64,000 bases of DNA from Flammula alnicola (lineage: Eukaryota; Basidiomycota; Agaricomycetes; Agaricales; Strophariaceae), in assembly GCA_015499995.1 (NCBI GenBank), contig JADNRV010000178.1, positions 40,627-104,626 on the forward strand. The letters are read 5' to 3'. The position numbers and the translations under genes are program-made. The notes beneath the pieces are model-generated. The model was given only the letters and a program-made list of their open reading frames with translations. It was not told the origin of the DNA and ran no database searches. Positions 1 to 11,869 of the stretch are shown piece after piece (positions within the stretch are counted from its first letter, which is position 1; every line of letters begins with the position of its first letter).

Positions 1-1650
1 AGTTTGAGATTGTGTACGTCAGTTTAGGGAATGAGGTACTTTTGGCATATAACCTTGATGCATTCCAGGCATGATTCTGGTTTTATAACGCCAACTTGAA
101 GGAAGCTAGACGACCAAGGTATGGGTTTCAGAGAACCCGGGGTCGACAAACCCTCGACGGGTTAGTCCAAGGTAAATTAGAGGGTGGGATGGTGGTGAGG
201 TATACGCCGAGGCGATTGGGATGGTACCACGTCGGTTGCCTGGCGTTCTCGATCAGCATTGTCACTAGCCCATATAGCGGATCGGATGTACCTGGGAAAG
301 GAAAAGGCATTTTGAAACGAAGTACAAACGGAAAAATTGAGACGAAAGGCACTTATGAGCAATGTGCGCTTGCACTGCCCTGCCTCTCTGTCCTTCTGCT
401 ATCCAATCCCCGTAGAATCTTATTTCTTGTTTCATTATTGTCTTCTGAGGGAGGGACGAGGACCAATGACGAACCTTGCAAAGTTCTCTAATGTAAGCCT
501 CGACGTAGTCAATCCTTGACACACTCCACACCAGGGTTGTCGAAGTCCATCTCGGTGTGTCGCACATTTGCTATTTCCAGATTAAGGGGAGTGTGTCGCC
601 GAGTGCATGCTGTACTGTTGACAATGACACGATATCCTATGGAATCCTACCCTGGTGAATAAAAGGCGCGAGACAAACACAATTGGAGTCTCCGGGGGTG
701 TAGACGAGTTGAGGGCAAGAATTGGGATTATAATTAGCGGAAAAGACCTCCCATGTGACGGATTTTCAGACGATCTTGGTATGAGACTATCAAATACGGT
801 GCATTTGGGTGGGACTTGCACAACCCCCTGTATGCGCTTCCCACCCAAACTTAGAAATCCCACCCAAACGGCAAATGTCGCTGTGTTACGTGTATGTGCG
901 CCTCCCACTTAGTACGTTCACAACATGATGTGACCATCCCAAAATTGGCACTCTCATTTGTTGGCTGGAATTGCCCACGCATAGTGAATATCACCGCGTC
1001 GGGGTGGTCGCACATCGTAGGCGTCACGAGCATCAGCCGCAGTGGTGTGAATGAGTAGGTGGGCCGCAGCAAGGGCTCCAAGTCCAAACAGCAAGTCGAG
1101 AAAAGACGAGGTACGGCATCGATAGACGATAGGGTGAGCTATCAATAAGATGTCTGCAATGTGGGTGCGAGGGGTGATGGCGGATGGTGAACTTCTGTGG
1201 ATGGGCAACAGTGGGCAGCAACAACCACACGGCGCAATGAGAAAAGAAGACTGCCAGTGATTGCACGAATGGAGAGAGACTCGGTGTGGGTAAGCTGGAT
1301 CTGATGTGACGGTGGATGCGGCGGAGGCGAGCCAGCATGCAGTAGATGCAAGACAGCGAGATGAAAAAACATGGTGGGCAATGAGAACGTGTAAATGGGA
1401 AAAGATTTGAAACTGACATGCAGAAAAAGCGGCTTGCGAGACAGTGGGCGGTAAAAACAGTGTTGCTGCAAACATTTGCGCACAGAACATACAGAAAATG
1501 AGCGCAGTGGCCGTGGGAACCTTGCAACAATAAGCCGCTGGTGGGCTGTGGGAAATGTCTATGTACGCTCACCCTCATGCGCCGTGCTTCTAAAATTGGG
1601 TGCGGGATGTACATAAACAATTTGGCCGCCTAAGTAAATACGCACCCAAA
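1..1650. other. gene-free left edge
   Basis: I recognise no gene here. Two overlapping minus-strand reading frames of 178 and 195 codons (954-1620) look like neither conserved protein nor spliced gene: they are rich in Cys, Ser, His and Pro and share the same bases in different frames. A small imperfect palindrome built on GGGTGGGA/TCCCACCC lies at about 800-905. GTGTCG-like words occur near 550-600 and recur at 7.9-9.1 kb. Confidence 0.4.
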
Positions 1651-1654
1651 GACA

Positions 1655-2330
1655 TCAAAATGGGGCGCACGGGTGGGGATAGCATATGAGCAGAGAATCT
1701 CGCTGCTCATGGAACTCGGATGACTCGAGAATAAGTAGCATCCTTTGAAGCAATTTCGGGACGAGGCAACCCAGAATAAATGAACCAGATATAAGTATCA
1801 CGAGTTTCCAATGTAAACACGGTGGGTGGGTGGTATACAAATGGGTGCCCTAGAAATAGTACTCACCGAACGGGCACCAAAGCGGCGAGTGCGGGAGGGA
1901 TTGCACATGAACAAAGAATTTCGCCGGTCATGTACGATACCACTGAAACTAAAAAATATGGTGCAAGCATGGATTGAACATGAACAGGGAATTTTCCCGC
2001 TCGTGTACAATCCCCACCTAAAGCCAGAAAAGCGGCGCGTGCAGGTGTGGATTGCACATGAACAGAGTGTTACAGAGAATCCCGCGGCTTATGTTTCTAA
2101 ATTTGGGTAGGGGAGGTCCATGGACATTTCACACCCGCAGTGTGGGCGCTTATTGTATCAAAGTTCCCATGGCCACTTCATTCCCGCAGGGTACTGCACT
2201 CGCATTCGTCGCATTTATGTTCATGTGCGATCGCCATCCAGACACGCTGCATTTTTTAGTTTGGGCGGATACTGTACACGAATAGAGGGTTTCCCGCTCA
2301 TGGCGCGGTCCTGGCCTAGTCCAGGAATTC
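1655..2330. repeat. decayed ~75-bp tandem repeat
   Basis: A unit containing a CACATGAACA core, followed by GAATTTCCCGCTC-like and TGTAC words, recurs with cores near 1904, 1977 and 2055 (spacing about 73 and 78 bp). A more diverged unit lies near 1685 and another near 2270. An inverted copy of the core (GTTCATGTGCGATC) lies near 2218. The copies are too diverged to have been amplified recently. The function is unknown; it may be the remnant of a satellite or of a transposon terminus. Confidence 0.5.
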
Positions 2331-2778
2331 TTTGCTCAAGTAGTCTCGCTTTTTGTTCATGACATTCACAGCCTTGGTACTAATGATGCTATCATATGGA
2401 AGGCATTTTGTGGATAGCTTCATCATTATTTCGGGTTCCTGCTATCACCGAGAGCCTATACAGATGAATATTTGGACCTTCCTTCTCTTCATGATGGGTC
2501 CGAGCAATTCAAATATCAATTTCTCCTAGTATTAGTACTCTAATTCTATGGCGATCTCCAAGTTTCTGAGTGCATATAAGCAGACCCTTGTCCACCTGCA
2601 TTTATTATTCTGATCTCTGCTCTCATTCGGCCCAATATCTTAACCTTCAGTGATGACCTTCATCCCAGGTATTGGTGAAACCGGTCCCCTGTGAGCAAGA
2701 ATCCCATTGAAGGCTGTCTTTCGGTTCTGAATCATTCTTACGAATAGTACGGGCCCTCTGGTGAGCTGAGGGTGGTTA

Positions 2779-4321
2779 ATGAACAACGCCACAGAAACTC
2801 ATCTGAAAGGTATCATTAATAGGCCCTTGGGTACATGCTCGGATGCATACTCGTCGGCGTCCTGACCATGCAAGTCCGTAAGTACAAGGGAACTGAGCGT
2901 AGAATATGCCTCCATTAATCCTTTATTAAAAACAGAAAGTTACTATAACACGTTTCCCAACGATAGGTTGGGGATTAAATGGCTGGGTATTGGCACTTTC
3001 ATGCAAAATTGACACGGCAGCTAATCTTTGATGAAACAGTCGGCGTGGTATTTGGGTTCGAGGTTGTATTCACTTTATTCACCTTAATAAACGCCTGGGT
3101 GGCATTTGGGACCGGATGGGGAGATGCAAATAGCTTGATGTTCCAGCATTGGTCTTTGGTACCAATAGCACCGCTGAGCGGTATCAGCAAGTTACTTCCT
3201 TACTATCTTACTTGTGCGAATGCTCATTGGAGTTGCATTAACAGTCGCCTCGATGGTCCAATTTTTCTTTGCGTACAGGATCTTCAAATTGACTAGGAGC
3301 GTGTGGCTTCCTCTCATCATCTGTGCGGTACGTTTTGTTGCCAAGTGCTTCTTGATCTCCGTTAAACCTTTTTGAAAGATATCAAGTCTTCAATGTGTTA
3401 TGGTATTCTATGTTGGTATCACTGTAAGCCACTTCTTTGGTTGCTCGGCCGTCTTAATCTAACTAATCGGCGCACTTCAGAATGCGATACGAGGTCGTAG
3501 TTTCAAAGCATTCTACGAGCTATCCACATTCATTACGGTGAGCTCATAATAGACCTTCATACAGCTACATATTTATCAACGACCAACATAGATCTGGCTT
3601 GCTGGAGATGCAGTTTGTGATATTCTCATCGCGATTAGCACGGTGACCATCGTGAGCAACTCTATTCCCTATGGTTTTCTGGGATACTAAAGCCCAATCT
3701 CCCATTCATCAGCTTGTCAAAACAATCCGCCGCCAGTCTCACTTCCGCAAGACCGACACCACCCTCAAACGGTTAATCAGGCTTTCAGTCGAAACCGGAC
3801 TGATTACTGCCTCCGGTGCCACCGTAGAGCTGATCCTCTGGCAAGTCGAGAAATTCCTCAACTATCACTACATATTGTACGTACCTGTACATGCAGCGTC
3901 ATTGGCGTATGTCGAGCCCTTGTCGTATTTATATTCATGTCTCTTTACCTTCTTTAGCTTCCTCGTCCTCGGTAAACTATATTCGAATGCAATGATGGCG
4001 GCACTCAACTCGCGCGCAACAACTCAGGGTAGATTCAACGGAAATACCAGCACGACCATTATGAACCACCTCACATTGTTCCAGGACGAGAACTTGGAGG
4101 CTTCCTCTGCCACTACGCTGCAGCCGACGTCCATCAACGTTATACGGAATGTGGATGTGAGGCGGGAGCCTGGGAACGAGATGGCCATCATGTCGGCGAG
4201 TTCAATCCTTCTGCTTCAGGTATTAATATGGAGTACTGATGGGTATACCTTTCTCGAAATACAGTCCAAGGATGCACACGATGGGGCGGATACGAAATCG
4301 AAGGCCTCAGATTACGCGTAG
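2779..4321 (+). CDS. DUF6534-type seven-TM membrane protein, 5' part disrupted
   Basis: This is a member of the basidiomycete-specific DUF6534 membrane protein family, whose function is unknown. Family hallmarks are visible across short exons: an N-terminal MNNATETH segment, a GWGDANSLM loop, the IAPLSG turn, an FFFAYRIFKLTRSVWLPL helix, IWLAGDAVCDILIAIS, and the C-terminal TDTTLKRLIRLSVETG plus LYSNAMMAALNSR signature. Introns with GT...AG ends are easy to place, for example after PLSG (about 3180), after IICA (about 3327), and before the long 3' exon at about 3705. The N-terminal exon changes frame near 2833 (PLG to YMLGCILVGVL), and a second frame change lies near 2995. The 5' part is therefore damaged or carries sequence errors. 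The stop at 4319-4321 is the best guess for the end. Family confidence is high; integrity is uncertain. Confidence 0.7.
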
Positions 4322-4829
4322 CGTCAACCTCTTCTTCAAACTCATCCTCGAGGAACCAGCACTCTTACTGTAAATTTGCACAAACTTTTTTGGACACCTA
4401 GCTATCTTGTCGGCTACAACGTTAGTTTACCTATTTATTCGTGATATTAACACAGAAATTGTGCGATTGTGTTAGAGAGAATAAGCGAAAACGAGCTCAA
4501 GAATCATGCGCACACAAGACGAGACCATGTCGGAGGGAAAGTCCATGATACTCCAAGCTCCGTGGTGTCAGAACTGGATCCAGTGATTAGGTAGCCACCA
4601 CCATCTCGCTCAGTTACAGATTCCTCTAAAGATGTTGGCAGGATACTAAGAAATGTAAACTCGTCAGGCATCATTCGATAACAACAGAAATCCAAGAAGA
4701 ACACGATCGGGAGATGCCTCTGGCGAGACGCAACGTTAACGAGGAGTGGACCAGATTGACGGCGAAAAGGACTGTCGCATCTCCCGTTCCTGTAAAATTA
4801 CATTGGCGGGCGGTTAGCGGTAAGTAAGG

Positions 4830-5945
4830 TAAGATCAAAGAAATAAAATGACTTGCCAGAAGAAGTAAGGGTATTATTGTTAATAACAATCTGCACCGCG
4901 TTTGGATGCGTTGTGAACATTGCTTTGACGGGCAACACCGCCCCGATGGAGACAGAGAAGAGTGGACCCAGCAGATGCATAAGTATAGACTGCAGATAAG
5001 CTACGAAAGCGCCGTGGGCGGGGTTTCTAATGCTCTTAATGGTCTTGATCTTTGCTCCTCCATTATCTTCGTCGGTCGCATGGGTGGGAGGAGCAATGAT
5101 GGCGTCTTTGGGGCCTGAAACTGAATAACTCGCTAGTGCCCGCATACCCCGAATCCGCTACAAAAGCCATCAAGGTGAGGACGATAGCAACGAGAAATAA
5201 ATGTCGGCATGGAGTGCTTGGAGAAAGTTGGCGTTGGGTAGTGGTGCGCACTGGAGGTTGAGGTATCACCACTGTTATCGACGTCGACGTCGAAGACAGG
5301 TCAAGAAGAGAACCACGGCGGCTGAGACCCAGACGTTTCTGAACCCTCTCCCATACGTCCCTCCAATGTAATCTAACCGCCTTTCTAAGCCCCATTGCCA
5401 CAACTGGAGTCCCAAAACCAAACGCGATTGAGACGAGTATTGGGTGCACGATAGTCGGCCACCGTATGTTAGCACCACCTCCGACTCGGCTTGAGCCAGT
5501 CCAGGTATTATCCCTGCGATGACCAGACCCAGCACATCGTCCAAGAGCACTGCACAAACGAGGACGCAGCCTACGCGTGTGCGTCTCAGGTCCATGTCCG
5601 TGAAATTTCCGGTGTTCTTCTCCGAGAACCCGACTTCGCCGTCGTCGCAGGCCCAGGCGCCAAAAGCGCCAGAGTTGTCCCCAGTGAAGTCGACGAAAGT
5701 GAGGCAAACGCCTGCAGACCCGTATACCCATAGGCGCCCATGCGCAGCCCCATGGTCAGTGCTACAGGCAGGAGAACGCCCGTCAATGCTGCGACACTGC
5801 TCAACCCTGCGTTGTCTCGCATTAATTTTTAGGAGGCTGCGTCCAGAGATACCCCCGCCTCGAATATTAGTGAGAGAAGACCAAGGCAGCCGGTGTCGAT
5901 CAGGGTGCGTTGGGTGGATGTTGAGAGAATGGATGCGGATGTTAT
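4830..5945 (-). pseudogene. relic of Na+/H+ exchanger family antiporter
   Basis: Minus-strand segments match the cation/proton antiporter fold. In order they are: LIDTGCLGLLSLIFEAGVS, VAALTGVLLPVALTMG, an LSSTSLGTTLALL helix, RVGCVLVCAVLLDDVLGLVI carrying the paired Asp of the ion site, an LVSIAFGFGTPVVAMGLR segment, AGTSELF, and HLLGPLFSVSIGAVLPVKA. They lie in three frames. A TAA stop sits just before the MRDNAG segment (near 5825), and further frame changes occur near 5680, 5490 and 5080. The first transmembrane segments and the last ones after about 4830 are not recognisable. Introns may explain some joins, but not the stop or the missing ends. It is most likely a decayed gene. It sits directly downstream of another relic on the same strand. 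Confidence 0.6.
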
Positions 5946-6149
5946 GGAGGACCCCAAGAGATCATTAGAAGGGGGAGGAGGAGTGTTAGAGCGGGATTCA
6001 GGGTATATGATGCCTTTACTGAAGATTTCATAGAAGAGATGGAGTCGGAAGCGGTGACGGCGCCATCACCTGGTTCGCTCGCTAAACGCGCATCCTGAGA
6101 GCTGGAACTGTGCGTCGAAACTGGGAATGAATTCGATAACAAGGTAGGC

Positions 6150-6957
6150 AGTGCGGGGAGCCCGAGAGCCTCCTTCACGACCTCATCCCGACCGCCCTGG
6201 ACGACCTCTGACACCAGGCCCAGCCTTTCGGCTTCAGCGGCTGAGAATGGACGCGCGGTGTACGTGCGTCGTGAGTTCGCGCATGACAGAGTGGTTCCCT
6301 GTGATCTTTGGCAGGAACGCCAGCGAGCCGATGCTAGGTGCCAGGCCGATGCCGACTTCCTGATGGCCATTAAATGGTGTTAGCCAACATGAAAAAAAAA
6401 ACCACCTTGATAGCGAAGCTCGTGTTGGAGGCGGCGTAACGAATATCACAAGCTGCGATCAGGTCGACACCGAGTCCGATGACGTGCCGTGCACAGCAGC
6501 GATGACGGGGAATGGTGCATGCTCGGGGGCACCGAGTGCACTTTGCAATGAAAGGATCATCTTCCGTTTTTGCAGAGATGTACGAGCGTTGTCCAAGACG
6601 ACGGTTTCTGTATTGTTTGAGCTGAGAGCAGCGGCGTCACTTACTGAAAGGGTTCAGAGGTTGGAGGCAGTGAAGAGAACATGAGACGTACAGCCAAGCC
6701 CAGCAGAGAAAACATTAGGAAACCTCGAGGACACAACAGCTGCCCGAACATCGTATCCATCTTCCGTGAGGGCATCGAAAAGCTTGCCATAAGCAATCCA
6801 GAACTCCGTGCAAAACGCGTTCACGGGGGCTCTGCGTACACAACATTGTCAGCTAGGATATATGGAAGAGGAAGGAAACATACCTGACCAATCTGATGTG
6901 CAAAACGTGAGGGAAAGGCTCAGAGACTTTGAGCCATTTTGAGGAGTACTGCGACAT
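6150..6957 (-). pseudogene. relic of enoyl-CoA hydratase/isomerase (dienoyl-CoA isomerase-like)
   Basis: This is a member of the crotonase superfamily, closest in pattern to delta3,5-delta2,4-dienoyl-CoA isomerases of fatty-acid beta-oxidation. The start fits MSQYSSKWLKVSEPFPHVLH at 6957, followed by NAFCTEFW, AAVVSSRFPNVFSAGL (oxyanion-hole loop), APFPVIAAVHG, IGLAPSIGSLAFLPKITG and TARPFSAAEAERLGLVS. Two GT-AG introns fit (about 6840-6880 and 6635-6690). A one-base loss in a C/G run near 6487 throws the frame out right after VHG, and a second break lies near 6285. The usual C-terminal ~90 residues after VVKEALGL are missing, replaced by unrelated codons. The Asp expected in AGLDL reads as Gly. 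It is probably a pseudogene, although the 6487 break could be a sequencing error. Confidence 0.65.
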
Positions 6958-6959
6958 TC

Positions 6960-9460
6960 CTGATTATGAGAATGCCCGCGAAGGCTCTTGAAATGTACCT
7001 CCCAGTCGACGGCGTTCGCTTTCACAAGACTTTGGGCAGGCACCTTCACCATGGTCGTGCTTGGGAAAGTTACAGAAATATCGTGAAGAACAATCAGGTC
7101 CCGGGCCGACGAGACGACTCGGGCATCGCGGTCGTTCAACGAACATGGAGATCAAATTTCCTTTAGAGTCCATACAGTTTGGCTTATTACTGCTTCTTCT
7201 GCAATTCTTCCCTCCATCCTCATGTATTCTAGTACTGGGGACGGGCATGACCTGCTCAGCACTCATTTTGTTTGTACATGCTTACTTCTAAGACCTTACC
7301 GCCAAAACCCAATTCAAAAACGCCGTACCGCCTGTATGACGTATTTTGGGCCGGGCTCGTGATGTCTTTGCATAAAATATATCAACATATAATAATCTTT
7401 TGATGGTGGTGGGCAAGAAATCTGATCTGCTGGAAATCAAAACGGCAGACCGTCCGCCAGACTGTCTGCCACACTCACGGTACATAGGTTTCTTTTGTGA
7501 TGGTAGTGTGACATCCCGCCGCCCTTTGCACCACCGCAGCCCACCACTGTCCATCACGACCACAGTGCTGCCTCGCACACCATCATCAGACACATCAAAC
7601 AAGCACAGCATCCAAATTCACAAGTGGCACCACATCGCGGCGGGCTGCACGGGTCAAAGCACGGACTCCTACAGTACATGCCGCACTTGCAGATACCAAA
7701 GCAACGTCAAAGCACTACCGCTTTCAAGCAATGTATGTGCCACTCACTCCAGGGTAATGTTCTAGGGAGGGAAAAAGTGTGCGTGGGTTGGAAAAAGTGT
7801 GAATAGTAATAGGTATTTAAACCATGTAATGTACTTGGATCAATGCCAGGGTAGACCACAGTCGACACACTCCCCAAATCGGGACAGTCCACATCAGCGA
7901 CACATGGGACCAAAACTCGACACATCTACCGGATGTGTTGAACTTGACCCGTGGAAGTGTGTCGCTGACCGATACAGGTGTGTCGATAATTGTCAATCAT
8001 CGACACTCTCCGGAGTTGGCTATCGTTTCCGTTTAGGGGGCAGTTCATAGCAGAAGATGACTCAGTTCACGAAAGGTTTATGAAGACTATGTAAGTATAT
8101 TAGATAACTCGTAAGATCTCGGACTTGAAGTCTACTGAATCTGCAAAATTCACGTTTTGCCTCCGAGTTTGTCTTACGAGTTTTCTCGGTTATGACATTA
8201 AGATAATTCATTGAAGAAATCTAAGATACACAATGAAAAATACAGGATCCATCTCGACATTCTGCAACTATTACCCTACTGTGTCTACTCTCTACGAACG
8301 AGTCCCCAGCAGAAGCAAAGAGACGTTTTGTACTCGGGATTTTGCCGCCACTGGTGATGTTTGCAGAGTGTTCATCCAGTTGAAAGACATGGGGGCCAGA
8401 CGACGGCCCCTTGCTCCACGGAGCGTCCGTGGCCTTGTTGCCATGTTGGTGGGGTGGAAGTGTCGAATCAGATGCGATGCGGCCTTGCGTGCTCGAACGG
8501 AGGTAGGAGAGGGGACGGCGGGGCCTCCAGCCCTGGTATTTACACCACGGAAGGGGGGCTGTGCGGTCAGCGACATGGAAAGGCATGCCTTTACCACTTA
8601 CCTGGCAGGGTTCGTTGCGTATGATATCAAATGGACAAGGGAGATGAGGGAAAACCTCAAATACGAGACCTGAGGCCAGTGGATATGTTCAGTATAGTCC
8701 TACGGGTTGAGCAAGGCACGTACCAGGGATGTTCCAAACTGTATCGGTCCCATCTTTCAACGTTTCAACCCTCAACCAATCTCTTTGCCCTCGAGCACCG
8801 GGTCTGCTTGTAATTGTTGTGAACCTTCTCAATTCTCAATCCTGGGTAAGGCCATCGTTGGCACAGCCAAGAGTGATGGCGTGCGGGAGTGGAAGTGGTG
8901 GTGACGGCGGTGAACAAAGAAACGATCACGGCCAACGTCCGGATTTGGAATTGGCAGCTGAACTGAACTGATTCGGGTCAGAATCACGTGCCGAAATAAA
9001 GAGCGCGACAATAGACGTGTCGCGAATCAGATGTGTCCTCGACACCGTGTCGAGCATCATGATCATGTGTCGTTAATCTAAATAAGGTGTGTGCGTCGCA
9101 TTTGGTATATCCTCGATCAATGCCACCATTTCTTTGCCATTCAGTTCTGCGTTGGGGTCGAGAGGTCGAGAGACGTTGGTTGAGAAGGGCGGGAGCGTGA
9201 TTTAGGGCCTAGGCCACTTGTCACGCTCTGTAGAGGAGTGTTCGTGAGTCTGCTGGACTGTCTGCCAGACCGTCTGCCAGACTGTCTGTGGCTCAAATTT
9301 CCAGCGGATCAGATGTCCTCGTGGTGGGCAACGCCTGTTCAAAATGATGGTATTTGGTTGTGCTTGGCTGGACCTTCCCACCTGCCAATCTTCAAGAAGA
9401 AGTGTCCACTTTTTATATCATCTGCAATTCTCCCTCTATCCTCGAATTTAGAGCGTCATT
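6960..9460. other. gene-poor region with dispersed repeat fragments
   Basis: No convincing coding sequence is present; the reading frames of up to 146 codons show no recognisable motif or splice pattern. Two clusters of GTGTCG/CGACAC words occur at 7855-8010 and 9010-9100. A segment containing ATCTGATC and GCTGGAAAT at 7404-7470 recurs in inverted form at about 9255-9325, and CTGCAATTCT-CCCTC-ATCCTC recurs in direct form at 7199 and 9422. The region looks like layered old repeats. Confidence 0.4.
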
Positions 9461-11027
9461 CACTGCGTTTTGCCCAAAATATAAGGGGGTGTCTATAGGT
9501 ACAATAAGACATGTATCGTGGTTATAGATAGGAAAATTGTACCTATTGTAAGAAATAGAGGGGTTCTTTAGGTGAATAATATCAAACCGTCAGTGTGCCA
9601 GCTAAAGGCAGCCACTATTAGGCTGATAAATTACAAATCGTAAATATAGTACCCTCGACAGGCCAAGTCTTATTTCCGCCAGATACAGGTATGCTACTAT
9701 TTACAAAAAATAGTACCTATAAGAGGGCCTATTTTTTCCATACCACATGCTCGCCTCAGGCGTTTGTCAGTTGAGTCAAGTCGACTAATAAGTTCGTTCA
9801 AACTCCGAGTCACCAGGTGCAAAATTTTCTCACATTCCTTCTCTCTTTCTATCAATGATCATCATCTCCTTTTACTTTACAACCGTCATCCATCCCGTCC
9901 GATGCGCTAGCCACACAGCCATCTACAAGCCTGGCGAGGGGTTAGAATTCTATTCAAGTGAGGCGCTCACCTGCAGCCTCTTATTCCGATGCTGACAGCC
10001 ATCTCAGGACGTGACTTGGGAAACCAAACGGTGAGTGTTGTTTCAACTCTTTGCATATGAAGTACCCTTCTGACACTAAACATTTGTGCATCCAACCCAA
10101 TCAGACACAGGTCGTCGGACATCCACAGCATGTCGCCACATTTTTGCTGATCCCCACCGTCACAACACCAGGCAGGTTTGGATTGCTTGTCGTCTTGGAT
10201 GATTGTGGTGAGTAGATTACATTGTATGTCCACGGATTGTAAATTAACTCTTTGACGTTTCACGATTCAAGTTACCTTGCGAGGGTCAGGCCAATCCCCC
10301 TTTTCTTCATCGTGTTGCTGTCTGCCACCTCGTTCAGCCATATCGTAAGTCGTTGCTGCCGTTTTGTGTAACTTACCATGGTCTAGAACATTGTCAACTA
10401 CTCTGGGTGTTGAACAAGGTAAGCCTCACTATTTTCCAGATTTCCACAACAACTGCCTTCTGATGCCATCTTCTCTTTTTCTCTTCTCTTTTAGCCTGCC
10501 TTCCTCTCTTTGCACTGCATATCCTCTTCCACTCTCATCAGGTACGTAAAAGGATGTGTTCTACGAGACAGACGATGACACATCATCTTGGTATGTCATA
10601 TGCATTTCCCATATTGATATTCAGACTGATTTCCGATAGATTTCTGGTTTGCTAGTACACTATGTAGAGGTATTGCCCCTGCCACCGATCATATAGTGCT
10701 TTGGGGAGTAAATGTAGCTATATTACCAGTTATAAATGTGATTTCATTTCGTACATCCGAAACCTATGGGAATGGCTGCCGTGATAAATAGTGGGATAAT
10801 TGTACCCACTACTGCTACGGAATAGAGGTCTTCATTGGCAATATATAGTAGGCCTCTATAAGTCCTATTATTGACCTATGGAGGCCACTATTTAGGCCCC
10901 AAATGTGTACGCATAAACGGCAAAATAGAGGGTAATATATTTCAAAAATGGGTGCCTCTATTTGCCTCAAAATATACCTAATAGATGGCTAAATAGATGG
11001 CCTCTATCTTTGGCCACAAACGCAGTG
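9461..11027. mobile_element. candidate non-autonomous CACTA (EnSpm/CMC) element
   Basis: The left end reads CACTGCGTTT at 9461 and the right end is its exact inverse, AAACGCAGTG, ending at 11027. Beyond these 10 bp the termini remain similar (about 70 percent by eye) for some 30 bp. Both ends are bordered by ATT (9458-9460 and 11028-11030), which fits the 3-bp target duplication of CACTA elements, and a CACTG terminus occurs in that superfamily. Inside, the word CCTCTAT or ATAGAGG recurs near both ends (9561, 10832, 10866, 10929, 10964, 11001), like the subterminal repeats of EnSpm elements. No transposase is present. Ten bp of terminal identity and three bp of duplication are modest evidence, so confidence is moderate. 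Confidence 0.5.
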
Positions 11028-11869
11028 ATTCATCTTTAGGCAACATTTCAAGTCATTTGTTGCATTGAATAAGATAAATTCGCATTTTTAAGCTACTTTT
11101 GACGCGTCAAACTACACCTTTTGACGTGTATCTCAACACAGAGTTCGAAATTCCGAAAATGAATGCAACAATTTATAGATTTCGTTGAAAGAATCAAAAT
11201 GTTTCCGTAAAATTAGTCACAGAAATGAGTCACAAAAACGTGAAAAGCCTTGGAAGGAATTAATACCTAGGCACGTAATTTAAGTGTGACAATTATGTGA
11301 CAACGCGTCGGGAACGCCGCCTCGAGACGGAAAAAAAGTGCTTTACCTTCGAATTGGCCATTTTCAAACTACTGTGCAGCTAGACACATGTAAGAATGAC
11401 ATTATTCTTGTCTCATATAATGTCTGATTATGCTTTACTATGTTGTAGACTCGAAATACACCAAAATGTAATAGTTTTACGTCTCCTAACCTCCGCCTGA
11501 TGAAGAAGAGGATGCTGAGATGGCGGAATAAAACGGACAAGGTGTGGGTACTGTTCAAGGATAGAATTTTCCATCGATGCGTGCGTGAAACCTTGTGTCA
11601 ATCATCCTGTCAATCATCCTTCTGATAAGATCTTTGCACAGATCAGCTCCCAGATTATCGTACAATTCTACTTTCACTATTATTTTCACATAAACGGACA
11701 TACATTAGTCAAGATATTCATATTACATTATTTCTACAACTATCCTATGGTGTTAGAACTAAGAAATCGTTGCGGAATGGATGAGATTCTGGTTTGGACA
11801 CTTTTTCGAGGGTGATCTGCTGACTAAGCTTCCCATCAATCCAACCGGCCATGCCCACCACCACTTTTG

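Noticed and set aside
954..1620. Overlapping minus-strand frames of 178 and 195 codons.
   Set aside because: Two long frames share the same bases, with Cys/His/Ser/Pro-rich composition, no recognisable motif and no splice pattern.
7404..9325. Inverted similarity between 7404-7470 and about 9255-9325 as possible transposon ends.
   Set aside because: Only about 19 bp match well, neighbouring words match in direct rather than inverted order, and no target duplication is visible.
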